A stretch of DNA of 64,000 nucleotides from contig DASPLX010000027.1 of the NCBI GenBank assembly GCA_035627375.1, positions 62,001-126,000 of the forward strand, in the 5' to 3' direction. Position 1 is the first letter of the stretch. Each line of letters begins with the position of its first letter. The DNA comes from DASPLX01 sp035627375. GTDB lineage: Bacteria; Pseudomonadota; Gammaproteobacteria; Burkholderiales; Burkholderiaceae_D. The position numbers and the translations under genes were made by a program. A model generated the notes under the pieces. The model ran no database searches. It was not told where the DNA came from and saw only the letters and a list, made by a program, of their open reading frames with translations. Of this stretch, positions 53,075 through 61,293 are shown one piece after another.

Positions 53075-53839
53075 TCACTCGCTGATGTATTTCTTGACGA
53101 TTTGCTTGTACTGGCCGTTGCTCTTGATTTGCTTCAGGCCGGCATTGAAGTCGTCGCGGATCTGCTTGTCGCGAAATACCGGGTTGTTGAATTGCTGGGC
53201 GCTCTGGCCGAAGATCTTGTGGATCACGACTTCCTGGCCGGTATCGACGCCGCTGGCGGCCGCCTTGTAATACTTGTAGACGTTGATGTCGCCGACATAG
53301 ACCTGGACGCCGTTGGCGTAGAGTTGCATCACGCGGCGCTTCTCGTCGCTGGTCTCCACGTAATTCTGATTGCCTTTCACGGCCGCGGCGAACTGGGGGC
53401 CCAGGAAATTCGACGCCCCCTGGAACGTGGTGATGCTCTTGTCCTTGAGGTCGGCGGCGCTATTGATCGCGATATTGTTCTTTTTCAGCGTGATGGCGAC
53501 GTCCTGATAGGTGACTGCCGGCTCTTCCGCGTAGAAGAATCCGTCCGCTTCCTTCAAATCGGGATTGCCGCGTTGCGCGCCGTCGGCCTGCTGTTCCTTG
53601 AGCATCTTCGGGATCGCGCCCATCGCCACGAATACCGGCTTGATCGTGTGACCCTTCGCGGCGAGCGCGGCCTTGACGATGTCGTATTCGAAGCCGCTGG
53701 CTTCGGCGCCGTCCTTGATCACGTACGGCGGGATGGCGAAGCTGAACAGCATCTTGATGTCTTTCGCATGCGCCGCCGGCGCCGCGAGGATTGCAGCGCC
53801 GACGGCGCCGGCGCACAACAGCTTTTGCAGCCTGGTCAT
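53075..53839 (-). CDS. Periplasmic amino-acid-type substrate-binding protein (SBP_bac_3)
   Basis: The product has 254 residues from ATG at 53839, with GGGAGG upstream; the larger open frame to 56053 is only antisense to kbl. The signal peptide is MTRLQKLLCAGAVGAAILAAPAAHA, then KDIKMLFSFAIPPYVIKDGAEASGFEYDIV, the usual start of family 3 solute-binding proteins. VYVGDINVYKYYKAAA and the tail LKQIKSNGQYKQIVKKYISE complete the fold. No permease or ATPase gene is adjacent. It sits beside an XRE-cupin regulator gene and the threonine-degrading genes kbl and tdh, so an amino acid such as threonine is a plausible ligand, but this is inference. Confidence 0.85.
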   Translation of the reverse strand: MTRLQKLLCAGAVGAAILAAPAAHAKDIKMLFSFAIPPYVIKDGAEASGFEYDIVKAALAAKGHTIKPVFVAMGAIPKMLKEQQADGAQRGNPDLKEADGFFYAEEPAVTYQDVAITLKKNNIAINSAADLKDKSITTFQGASNFLGPQFAAAVKGNQNYVETSDEKRRVMQLYANGVQVYVGDINVYKYYKAAASGVDTGQEVVIHKIFGQSAQQFNNPVFRDKQIRDDFNAGLKQIKSNGQYKQIVKKYISE

Positions 53840-53970
53840 GATTCCTCCCTTGTGGATGTCAGTGCGCCTACCAGTAAAGTCCAGCGCGCCGATGGTGTCA
53901 ATCAATTCCACAGGGATGTTGCGCATATGCTCCATAGCCGTTCGCGGCTTGCGTGCGCCTGTTTTTTCTT

Positions 53971-54546
53971 CTAACGATGGATGACCACCAGCAGGGCTTT
54001 CGCCTCGGCCTTGCCGGCGTTGCGAATCGCATGATTGCGATCGGCGTGATAGCGGGCCGTGCCGCCGGCCTTCAGCTTCTTCTTGTTGCCGTCGACCTCG
54101 ACCTCGACAGAGCCATGCAAGAGCGTCAAGTATTCCATCGTCCCGGGGTCGTGGGGATTGGAGACGAGCGCGCCTTCCGGGGCAAGCGTCAATTCGTACC
54201 ACTCGTACTTGCCGGCCAATTCCATCGGACCCAGGATGCGCAAGACATAGCCGGCATGGCTGCCGGGAAGGGTCGGCGTCTCGTGCGGCTCCAGCACGTG
54301 GATGGCTTCGGCCTCCTGCGGTTCGTTCGACAGCAATTCCTCGATGCCGATCCCGAGCGCATTGGCCAGGCGCCAGGCGACGGCGATCGTGGGATTGGCC
54401 TTTTCGCGTTCGATCTGCGACAGCATCGATTTCGACACGCCGGCGGCGCGCGAGAGATCGTCGAGCGTCAGCCCGCGCTTCAGGCGCAGTTTCTGCAAGG
54501 TGGCGCCGACCTCGGGCGGGGCGGGCGGGGTGCTTGGCTTTTTCAT
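53971..54546 (-). CDS. XRE-family transcriptional regulator with C-terminal cupin domain
   Basis: The product has 191 residues from the ATG at 54546 (MKKPSTPPAPPEVG). The helix-turn-helix is LQKLRLKRGLTLDDLSRAAGVSKSMLSQIEREKANPTIAVAWRLANALG (about 17-65). A small-molecule-sensing cupin domain follows (about 110-188), with EYLTLLHGSVEVEVDGNKKKLKAGGTARYHADRNHAIRN. XRE-cupin proteins commonly repress neighbouring catabolic genes until a metabolite binds the cupin. It is divergently oriented to kbl. A perfect palindrome in the shared intergenic region is its likely operator. Confidence 0.92.
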   Translation of the reverse strand: MKKPSTPPAPPEVGATLQKLRLKRGLTLDDLSRAAGVSKSMLSQIEREKANPTIAVAWRLANALGIGIEELLSNEPQEAEAIHVLEPHETPTLPGSHAGYVLRILGPMELAGKYEWYELTLAPEGALVSNPHDPGTMEYLTLLHGSVEVEVDGNKKKLKAGGTARYHADRNHAIRNAGKAEAKALLVVIHR

Positions 54547-54562
54547 AAAAGTCGCTTGCAAA

Positions 54563-54598
54563 GTTCAATGAGGGTCGATAATATTCAATATATTGAAC
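54563..54598. promoter_or_regulatory. Candidate operator of the XRE-cupin regulator (palindrome between xre and kbl)
   Basis: TTCAATATATTGAA (54584-54597) is a perfect 14-bp palindrome. A further half-site GTTCAA (54563-54568) lies on the xre side, giving a wider GTTCAA...TTGAAC arrangement. The palindrome overlaps a possible kbl -35 (TTGAAC, 54593-54598). Its place between divergent regulator and target genes is typical for autoregulatory operators. Confidence 0.55.
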
Positions 54599-54703
54599 TT
54601 TAGTTCGAAATAAAGAATTTTTCGTATCCGGAAAAACGCATCGTAGCAGAACGGTTGCGGGCAGGATACGCCAATCCGAGACGATCGAGACAAGGAAATC
54701 CCG

Positions 54704-55909
54704 ATGACCGCCAATGCCAAGCAGAGTTTTTACGCAGCACTCGACCAGAATCTTCACACGCTGCGCGAACAGGGCCTGTACAAGCCGGAACGCGTGATCG
54801 CATCGCGCCAGGGCGCGGAAGTGGTGGTCGACGACGGCCGGACGCTGATCAACATGTGCGCCAACAACTACCTCGGCCTGTCGGGCGACGAGCAGATGGT
54901 GCTGGCGGCGCATGCGGCGCTCGACAAGTACGGCTACGGCCTGTCGTCGGTGCGCTTCATCTGCGGTACGCAGACCGTGCACAAGGAGTTGGAGCGCGCG
55001 CTGTCCGATTTCCTCGGTCTGGAAGACACGATCCTGTATGCCGCGGCGTTCGATGCCAACGGCGGCGTGTTCGAGCCGCTGTTCGACGACAACGACGCCA
55101 TCATTTCCGATGCGCTGAACCACGCCTCGATCATCGACGGCATCCGCCTGTGCAAGGCGGCGCGTTTCCGCTATCAGCATAACGACATGGCCGACCTGGA
55201 AGCGCAGCTGAAGGCAGCCGAAGGCAAGCGCCACAAGGTCATCGTGACCGACGGCGCGTTCTCGATGGACGGCACGATCGCCCAGCTCGACAAGATCTGC
55301 GACCTGGCGGACCGTTACGGCGCGCTTGTCATGGTCGACGATTCCCACGCCACCGGCTTCCTCGGCAAGACCGGACGCGGCACGCATGAGCATCACGGCG
55401 TCATGGGCCGGGTCGACATCATCACCGGCACGCTCGGCAAGGCCCTCGGCGGCGCCATGGGCGGCTTCACCTCGGGCCGGCGCGAAGTGATCCAGATGCT
55501 GCGCCAGAAATCGCGCCCCTATCTGTTCTCCAACACGCTGGCGCCGGCGATCGCGGGCGCTTCGCTCGCGGTGCTGGAGCGCTTGTCGAAATCGACCGAG
55601 CTGCGCGACCGCCTGCATGCGAACACCGCCTACTTCCGCCGCCGCATCGAGGAAATCGGCTTCACGATCAAGCCGGGCACGCATCCGGTGGTGCCGGTCA
55701 TGCTGTTCGACGCGCCGGTCGCGCAGAAATTCGCGCAGCGCCTCTACGAACTCGGCGTGCTGGCGAGCGGCTTCTTCTACCCGGTGGTGCCGATGGGCCA
55801 GGCGCGCGTGCGCGTGCAGCTGTCGGCGGCGCATACGACGGAACTGCTCGACCGCGCCCTCGCGATCTTCGAACAGGCCGGCACCGAACTCGGCATCCTC
55901 AAAAAATAA
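54704..55909 (+). CDS. kbl: Glycine C-acetyltransferase (2-amino-3-ketobutyrate CoA ligase)
   Basis: The product has 401 residues. It splits 2-amino-3-ketobutyrate with CoA into glycine and acetyl-CoA, the second step of threonine degradation. The alpha-oxoamine synthase signatures are present: NNYLGLSGDEQMVLAAHAAL, GYGLSSVRFICGTQTVHKELE, VDDSHATGFLGKTGRGTHEH and the PLP lysine in DIITGTLGKALGGAMGGF. AAGGAAA precedes the ATG. The dehydrogenase gene follows 13 bases later. Confidence 0.96.
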   Translation: MTANAKQSFYAALDQNLHTLREQGLYKPERVIASRQGAEVVVDDGRTLINMCANNYLGLSGDEQMVLAAHAALDKYGYGLSSVRFICGTQTVHKELERALSDFLGLEDTILYAAAFDANGGVFEPLFDDNDAIISDALNHASIIDGIRLCKAARFRYQHNDMADLEAQLKAAEGKRHKVIVTDGAFSMDGTIAQLDKICDLADRYGALVMVDDSHATGFLGKTGRGTHEHHGVMGRVDIITGTLGKALGGAMGGFTSGRREVIQMLRQKSRPYLFSNTLAPAIAGASLAVLERLSKSTELRDRLHANTAYFRRRIEEIGFTIKPGTHPVVPVMLFDAPVAQKFAQRLYELGVLASGFFYPVVPMGQARVRVQLSAAHTTELLDRALAIFEQAGTELGILKK

Positions 55910-55922
55910 GGGAGCAGGAACA

Positions 55923-56894
55923 ATGGAACGCATCCTCGTCATCGGCGCCAACGGCCAGATCGGCAGCGAGCTCGTCGACGCGCTGGCCGCCAAGTACGGC
56001 GACAACAACGTGTTCGCCGCCGATATCACGCCGATCAGCCCGTTCGGCGCCAAGCGCTACGAGCGCATCGACGTGCTCGATATCGAGCGCCTTAAGCAGG
56101 CGATCGACAGCCACGACATCACCCAGGTCTATCAGCTGGCGGCCTTGCTGTCGGCCACCGGCGAACAGGCGCCGCTGAAGGCCTGGAAGCTCAACATGGA
56201 CGGCCTCTTGAACATCCTCGAGATCGCCCGCGAGCGCAAGGAAGCCGGCAAGCCGCTGCGCGTGTTCTGGCCGTCCTCGATCGCCGCCTTCGGTCCGCAT
56301 ACGCCGGCCGTCGACACGCCGCAGCTGACGGTGATGGATCCGACCACGATCTACGGCATTTCCAAGCAGGCCGGCGAGCGCCTGTGCGAATACTATTTCG
56401 CCAAGTTCGGCGTCGACGTGCGCAGCATCCGCTATCCGGGCATCATCAGCTACAAGTCGCCGCCGGGCGGCGGCACCACCGACTACGCGATCGCGATCTT
56501 CCACGCGGCCAAGCGCGGCGAGCGCTATGAATGCTTCCTGTCCGCCGAGACGACGCTGCCGATGATCTACATGCCCGACGCGATTCGCGCCACGATCGAG
56601 CTGATGGAAGCGCCGGTCGAGCGGATCCGCGTGCGCTCGTCGTACAACGTCGCCGGCATCAGCTTCAATCCGCGCGAGCTGGCCGACGCGATCAGGCGCC
56701 AGTTGCCGAAGTTCGAGATCGGCTACAAGCCGGATTTTCGGCAAGCGATCGCGGCGAGCTGGCCGCAAAGCATCGACGACACGTATGCGCGCGCCGATTG
56801 GGGCTGGCAAGCCGAGGTCGGCCTCGAACGGATGGTGGCCGACATGCTGGCGAATGTGCAGGTATCGGGTACGGCGCTGCAGCAAGCCGCATAG
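55923..56894 (+). CDS. L-threonine 3-dehydrogenase, short-chain (epimerase-like) type
   Basis: The product has 323 residues from ATG at 55923; the longer frame upstream overlaps kbl and is rejected. The NAD-binding motif is GANGQIGSEL (about 8-17); the catalytic Tyr-Lys pair is in TIYGISKQAGERL. NDP-sugar-epimerase-like threonine dehydrogenases share FWPSSIAAFGP and RYPGIISYKSPPGGGTTDYA, both seen here. These enzymes oxidise threonine to 2-amino-3-ketobutyrate, the substrate of the upstream kbl product, and are unrelated to the zinc-dependent Tdh of E. coli. The operon position makes this function likely. Confidence 0.92.
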   Translation: MERILVIGANGQIGSELVDALAAKYGDNNVFAADITPISPFGAKRYERIDVLDIERLKQAIDSHDITQVYQLAALLSATGEQAPLKAWKLNMDGLLNILEIARERKEAGKPLRVFWPSSIAAFGPHTPAVDTPQLTVMDPTTIYGISKQAGERLCEYYFAKFGVDVRSIRYPGIISYKSPPGGGTTDYAIAIFHAAKRGERYECFLSAETTLPMIYMPDAIRATIELMEAPVERIRVRSSYNVAGISFNPRELADAIRRQLPKFEIGYKPDFRQAIAASWPQSIDDTYARADWGWQAEVGLERMVADMLANVQVSGTALQQAA

Positions 56895-57040
56895 GGCGGC
56901 GAGCGGGCCGGCAGGCTCGGGAAGTTGACGACCTGACAGGGAATTCGCTCTGGCGTTTGCAAGGGATGCCAGCGGAATTCCCTGTTTGCGTCGATAGTCG
57001 TTATTTGCCGCGAAAGTGCCTTTGTCGCATTGCAGCAAGC

Positions 57041-57046
57041 TATAAT
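57041..57046 (+). promoter_or_regulatory. -10 box for thrC
   Basis: A perfect TATAAT lies 40 bases before the thrC start codon in a 192-base gap after the threonine dehydrogenase gene. No -35 of good quality is visible at normal spacing. It suggests that thrC has its own promoter. Confidence 0.45.
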
Positions 57047-57086
57047 GGCCGCAACTCCGCGATTCCCAACCACTGCCTTCAGACCC

Positions 57087-58547
57087 ATGCAATACATCTC
57101 CACGCGCGGCCAGGCACCGGCCCAATCGTTTTCCCAGATCTTGCTCGGCGGCCTTGCCCCGGACGGCGGCCTCTACCTGCCGGCCGAGTATCCGAAAATC
57201 AGCGGCGCCGAACTCGACGCCTGGCGCAAGCTGTCCTATGCCGATCTGGCGCTGGAGATCCTGAAGAAATTCGCTACCGACATTCCCGCTGCCGACCTTC
57301 AGGCCCTGGCGCGCAAGACCTATACGGCCGATATCTATCGCAATGCGCGACCCGACGAGCGCGCGGAAGACATCACCCCGTTGCGCACGCTGGAGGACAA
57401 GGATGGCCGCAGGCTGGTCTTGCAAGCCTTGTCGAACGGCCCGACGCTCGCCTTCAAGGATATGGCGATGCAATTGCTCGGCAACCTGTTCGAGCATGCG
57501 TTGGCGCTGCAGAATTCGGAACTGAACATCTTCGGCGCGACCTCGGGCGATACCGGCAGCGCCGCCGAATACGCGATGCGCGGCAAGAAAGGCATCCGCG
57601 TCTTCATGCTGTCGCCGCACAAGAAGATGAGCGCGTTCCAGACCGCGCAGATGTTCAGCCTGCAAGATCCGAACATTTTCAACATTGCCGTCGAAGGCGT
57701 GTTCGACGATTGCCAGGACATGGTCAAGGCAGTGTCGAACGATCTCGAATTCAAGGCGCGCCAGAAGATCGGCACCGTCAATTCGATCAACTGGGCGCGC
57801 GTGGTGGCGCAAGTCGTGTACTACTTCCGCGGCTACCTCGCAGCCACGACGAGCAACGAGCAAAAGGTCTCTTTCACCGTCCCGTCCGGCAACTTCGGCA
57901 ACATCTGCGCCGGCCATATCGCACGCATGATGGGGCTGCCCATCGATAAGCTGGTCGTCGCCACCAACGAGAACGACGTCCTCGACGAATTCTTCCGCAC
58001 CGGCGTCTACCGTGTGCGCAAGGCGGCCGAGACCTATCACACGACCAGTCCGAGCATGGACATCAGCAAGGCTTCGAACTTCGAGCGTTTCGTGTACGAC
58101 CTCCTGGGCGGCGATGCCGCGCGCCTGCGCGCCTTGTTCAAGAAGGTCGAGACCCATGGCGGTTTCGATCTGTCCGGCAAGCCGGGCAGCGACGGCGACG
58201 AGTTCGGCAAGGTCGCGCAATTCGGCTTCGTGTCCGGCAAGTCGGTGCATGCCGACCGTATCGCGACGATCCGCGATGTCCACGCCCGATACGGAATCGC
58301 CATCGACACCCATACCGCCGACGGCGTCAAGGTCGCGCGCGAACATGCGGTGGCCGGCGTGCCGATGATCGTGCTCGAGACGGCCTTGCCGGCGAAGTTC
58401 AACGAAACGATCCGCGAAGCGCTCGGCCGCGACGCCGAACGTCCGGCCGGTTTCGAGAATATCGAAGCCTTGCCGCAACGCTTCGACGTCATGCCGGCCG
58501 ATGTGCAAAGGGTCAAGGCCTACATCGCGGAGCGCACGGGTCTGTAA
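57087..58547 (+). CDS. thrC: Threonine synthase
   Basis: The product has 486 residues from ATG at 57087 (MQYISTRGQAPAQSFSQILLGGLAPDGGLYLPAEYP). It is the long, E. coli/yeast-type enzyme. The PLP lysine is in GPTLAFKDMAMQL; the phosphate-binding block is FGATSGDTGSAAEYAMRGK, and the late block is VPSGNFGNICAGHIARMMG. It converts O-phosphohomoserine to threonine. It is separated from hom by the CBS, binding-protein, regulator, kbl and tdh genes. It is followed by moeA. Confidence 0.97.
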   Translation: MQYISTRGQAPAQSFSQILLGGLAPDGGLYLPAEYPKISGAELDAWRKLSYADLALEILKKFATDIPAADLQALARKTYTADIYRNARPDERAEDITPLRTLEDKDGRRLVLQALSNGPTLAFKDMAMQLLGNLFEHALALQNSELNIFGATSGDTGSAAEYAMRGKKGIRVFMLSPHKKMSAFQTAQMFSLQDPNIFNIAVEGVFDDCQDMVKAVSNDLEFKARQKIGTVNSINWARVVAQVVYYFRGYLAATTSNEQKVSFTVPSGNFGNICAGHIARMMGLPIDKLVVATNENDVLDEFFRTGVYRVRKAAETYHTTSPSMDISKASNFERFVYDLLGGDAARLRALFKKVETHGGFDLSGKPGSDGDEFGKVAQFGFVSGKSVHADRIATIRDVHARYGIAIDTHTADGVKVAREHAVAGVPMIVLETALPAKFNETIREALGRDAERPAGFENIEALPQRFDVMPADVQRVKAYIAERTGL

Positions 58548-58623
58548 CAAGCTCCGGCGGGCGGCCGAGCGCGCCGGATGGCGCAGTCCTTCCGGCCGCT
58601 TCGCCCGCCCGGCGCAACGGGAT

Positions 58624-58629
58624 TACAAT
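58624..58629 (+). promoter_or_regulatory. Possible -10 box for moeA
   Basis: TACAAT lies 30 bases before the moeA start codon within the 112-base thrC-moeA gap. No clear -35 is seen. Confidence 0.3.
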
Positions 58630-58659
58630 CTTGGCTCCACCCATCTTCCGAAGCCAGGC

Positions 58660-59892
58660 ATGATCGACAAGAAACCCATGCTGAGCGCGCAACAGGCGCT
58701 CGATTTCCTGCTTTCCGCCGTGCGGCCGATCGCGGACACGGAATCCGTATCCGCGCTCGACGCCAACGGCCGCACGCTCGCCGTTGCGCAGACTTCGCAA
58801 CTGAACGTGCCGCCGATGGACAATACCCAGATGGATGGCTACGCGGTGCGCGCGGCCGACTGCGCCAGCGGCGATGCCCGGTTAAGGATCGCGCAGCGCA
58901 TTCCCGCCGGCCAGGTCGGACAACCCTTGCAGCCGGGTACGGCGGCCCGCATTTTCACGGGCGCGATGATTCCGGAAGGCGCCGACGCCGTCGTCATGCA
59001 GGAAATGTGCGAGGCGGACGGCGAATTCGTTACCGTCAGGCACACGCCCAAGGAAGGGGAGTGGATCCGCCGCACCGGCGAGGACATTCGCGCCGGCAGC
59101 GTCATTCTCCCGGCTGGCACGCGCTTGCGGGCGCAGGAGCTCGGCCTTGCCGCCTCGGTCGGCTTGGCGGCCCTGCCGGTCGCGAGGCGGCCGCGCATCG
59201 CCGTGTTCTTCACCGGCGACGAACTCGCGATGCCGGGCGAGGCGCTGAAGCCGGGCGCGATCTACAACTCGAACCGCTTCCTCCTGCGCGGGTTGCTGCA
59301 GAACCTCGGCTGCGACGTCTCCGACTACGGCATCGTGCCGGATACGCTGGCCGATACGCGCGAGACGCTGCGCCGCGCCGCCTTGCACAACGACCTGATC
59401 ATCACGTCGGGCGGCGTCTCGGTCGGCGAGGAAGACCATATCAAGCCTGCGGTCGAGGCCGAAGGCCGGATCGACATGTGGCAGATCGCGATCAAACCCG
59501 GCAAGCCGCTCGCGTTCGGCGAAGTCCGGCGCGAGGCCTCCGGCGGCGGTTCCGCGTTCTTCATCGGCTTGCCCGGCAATCCGGTATCGAGCTTAGTCAC
59601 CTTCCTGCTGTTCGTGCGGCCCTTCATCCTGCGCCTGCAAGGCGCGGCTGACGTCGCGCCGAAGACTTTCATGCTGCGCGCCGATTTCGCCTGGCCCAAG
59701 GCCGACAAGCGCAACGAGTTCCTGCGCGCCCGGATCAACGCGAATGGCGGACTCGATCTGTTCCCGAATCAGGGTTCGGCGGTGCTGACCTCGACCGTCT
59801 GGGGCGACGGCTTGGTCGACAACCCCCCGGGACAGACCATCGCCCAGGGCGACATGGTGAAGTTCCTGCCGTTCGCCGAATTGCTCCATTAA
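58660..59892 (+). CDS. moeA: Molybdopterin molybdenumtransferase MoeA
   Basis: The product has 410 residues from ATG at 58660; a second ATG at 58678 is an alternative. It inserts molybdate into adenylylated molybdopterin. Motifs are PPMDNTQMDGYAVRAAD, IFTGAMIPEGADAVVMQE, IAVFFTGDEL, NSNRFLLRGLLQ, DLIITSGGVSVGEEDHIK, KPGKPLAFG and GLPGNPVSSLVTF. It opens the molybdenum cofactor series moeA-(gmhA)-moaD-moaE. Confidence 0.95.
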   Translation: MIDKKPMLSAQQALDFLLSAVRPIADTESVSALDANGRTLAVAQTSQLNVPPMDNTQMDGYAVRAADCASGDARLRIAQRIPAGQVGQPLQPGTAARIFTGAMIPEGADAVVMQEMCEADGEFVTVRHTPKEGEWIRRTGEDIRAGSVILPAGTRLRAQELGLAASVGLAALPVARRPRIAVFFTGDELAMPGEALKPGAIYNSNRFLLRGLLQNLGCDVSDYGIVPDTLADTRETLRRAALHNDLIITSGGVSVGEEDHIKPAVEAEGRIDMWQIAIKPGKPLAFGEVRREASGGGSAFFIGLPGNPVSSLVTFLLFVRPFILRLQGAADVAPKTFMLRADFAWPKADKRNEFLRARINANGGLDLFPNQGSAVLTSTVWGDGLVDNPPGQTIAQGDMVKFLPFAELLH

Positions 59893-59920
59893 TTGTCCTA
59901 TCGGGTCGAAGGAAGCCGCG

Positions 59921-60517
59921 ATGATCACCCATATCGAAGCCAGCCTGCGCGAAGCGCAATCGGCGCTCGAAAACCTGCTGGCCGATCGCGCCGCGCTGGC
60001 GAACGTGGAACGCGCCGCCGAGCTGCTGGTCGCGACCTTCGAGCACGGAGGGCATGTCTATTCCTGCGGCAATGGCGGCTCGATGTGCGATGCCATGCAT
60101 TTCGCGGAAGAGCTCAGCGGCCGCTATCGGAACAATCGCAAGGGTCTGGGCGCGATCGCGATGAGCGACGCCGGCCATCTGACCTGCGCCGCCAACGATT
60201 TCGGATACGCGCAGGTGTTCGCGCGTTACGTCGAGGCGCAAGGCCGCGCCGGCGATTGCCTGCTGGCGATCAGCACCAGCGGCACCAGCAAGAGCATCGT
60301 GCTGGCCGCCGCCAAGGCGAAAGAACTCGGCATGCGGGTGATCGCCATGACGGGCAGGCCGGGCACGCCCTTGCACGACATCGCCGATGTCTGCATCTGC
60401 ACGCCGGGAGGCGCGTTCGCCGATCGCGTGCAAGAGCTCCACATCAAGGTGATACACATCCTGATCGAACTCGTGGAACGACGCCTGTTTCCGGAGAATT
60501 ACGCAGGCGAAGCCTAG
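59921..60517 (+). CDS. gmhA: SIS-domain sedoheptulose 7-phosphate isomerase (GmhA-like)
   Basis: The product has 198 residues. It closely follows the GmhA pattern: GGHVYSCGNGGSMCDAMHFAEELSGRYR, SDAGHLTCAANDFGYAQVFARYVEA, LAISTSGTSKSIVLAA, and ADRVQELHIKVIHILIELVE. GmhA makes D-glycero-manno-heptose 7-phosphate for lipopolysaccharide core; active-site Glu in AEEL and His in QELHIKVIH are present. The paralogue DiaA shares the SIS fold but is less similar to this pattern. The gene lies between moeA and moaD, away from any heptose-pathway neighbour in this window. Confidence 0.85.
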   Translation: MITHIEASLREAQSALENLLADRAALANVERAAELLVATFEHGGHVYSCGNGGSMCDAMHFAEELSGRYRNNRKGLGAIAMSDAGHLTCAANDFGYAQVFARYVEAQGRAGDCLLAISTSGTSKSIVLAAAKAKELGMRVIAMTGRPGTPLHDIADVCICTPGGAFADRVQELHIKVIHILIELVERRLFPENYAGEA

Positions 60518-60524
60518 AACCATC

Positions 60525-60782
60525 ATGAACATTCAACTCCGCTTTTTCGCCAGCGTGCGCGAAAAACTCGGCACTGCGCAAGAGTCCGTCGCGCTGCCCG
60601 ACCATGTGCAAACGGTGGGCGACGTGCGCGCCTGGCTGCGCGAGCGCGGCGGCCCATGGGCCGAGACGCTGGCCGAGGGACGCGCCCTGCGCATGGCGTG
60701 CAACCAGGTGATGACCGATGCCGGCGCGAAGATCAGCGACGGCTGCGAAGTCGCCTTCTTTCCGCCGGTCACCGGCGGTTGA
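60525..60782 (+). CDS. moaD: Molybdopterin synthase small subunit MoaD
   Basis: The product has 85 residues with the ubiquitin-like fold and the obligatory C-terminal Gly-Gly (FFPPVTGG), which is converted to a thiocarboxylate. It starts MNIQLRFFASVREKLG, typical of MoaD. It delivers sulfur to precursor Z with MoaE. It starts seven bases after the gmhA stop and is followed by moaE 16 bases later. Confidence 0.95.
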   Translation: MNIQLRFFASVREKLGTAQESVALPDHVQTVGDVRAWLRERGGPWAETLAEGRALRMACNQVMTDAGAKISDGCEVAFFPPVTGG

Positions 60783-60798
60783 ACGACAGGAGAGCGCC

Positions 60799-61293
60799 AT
60801 GCCGATCCGTGTCCAAACCGAGGACTTCGATCTCGGCGCCGAGGTGGCGAAGCTGCGCGCCGGCGACCGCCGGGTCGGAGCCGTGTGCAGCTTCATCGGC
60901 ACGGTGCGCGACATGAACGAAGGCGCGCAGGTGGCCGAGATGGAGCTGGAGCACTATCCCGGCATGACCGAGAAGGCGCTCGAGGATATCGTCGCGCGGG
61001 CCAAGGCGCGCTGGAATATCTACGATGCGCTGGTGATCCATCGCGTCGGACCCCTGAAGCCGCTCGACCAGATCGTGCTGGTCGCCGTCACGTCCGCGCA
61101 TCGCGGCGAATCCTTCGCCGCCTGCGAATTCATCATGGATTACCTCAAGACCCAGGCGCCGTTCTGGAAGAAGGAGCAGACGCCGGCGGGCGCGCGCTGG
61201 GTCGATGCCCGCGCGGCCGACGACCGCGCGCTCGAAAAATGGGGAATCGAATCCGGGAATGCCGAAGCGCCGAACGGCGCCGACAAGACGTGA
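60799..61293 (+). CDS. moaE: Molybdopterin synthase catalytic subunit MoaE
   Basis: The product has 164 residues from ATG at 60799, with AGGAGAG upstream. Family blocks are GAVCSFIGTVRDMNEG, LELEHYPGMTEKAL-type (MELEHYPGMTEKALEDI), VIHRVGPLKPLDQIVLVAVTSAHRGESFAACEFIMDYLKTQAPFWKKE, with the catalytic Lys in the last segment. It forms the heterotetramer with MoaD. The stop codon overlaps the crcB start by four bases (GTGA). Confidence 0.96.
   Translation: MPIRVQTEDFDLGAEVAKLRAGDRRVGAVCSFIGTVRDMNEGAQVAEMELEHYPGMTEKALEDIVARAKARWNIYDALVIHRVGPLKPLDQIVLVAVTSAHRGESFAACEFIMDYLKTQAPFWKKEQTPAGARWVDARAADDRALEKWGIESGNAEAPNGADKT

Noticed and set aside
53840..56053. Upstream extension of the binding-protein frame to 992 codons, antisense to kbl
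   Set aside because: The binding protein has its own start with Shine-Dalgarno and signal peptide at 53839; the rest is antisense to the regulator intergenic region and kbl.
55899..58550. 883-codon minus-strand frame opposite tdh and thrC
   Set aside because: Antisense shadow of two well-identified genes; no recognisable domain.
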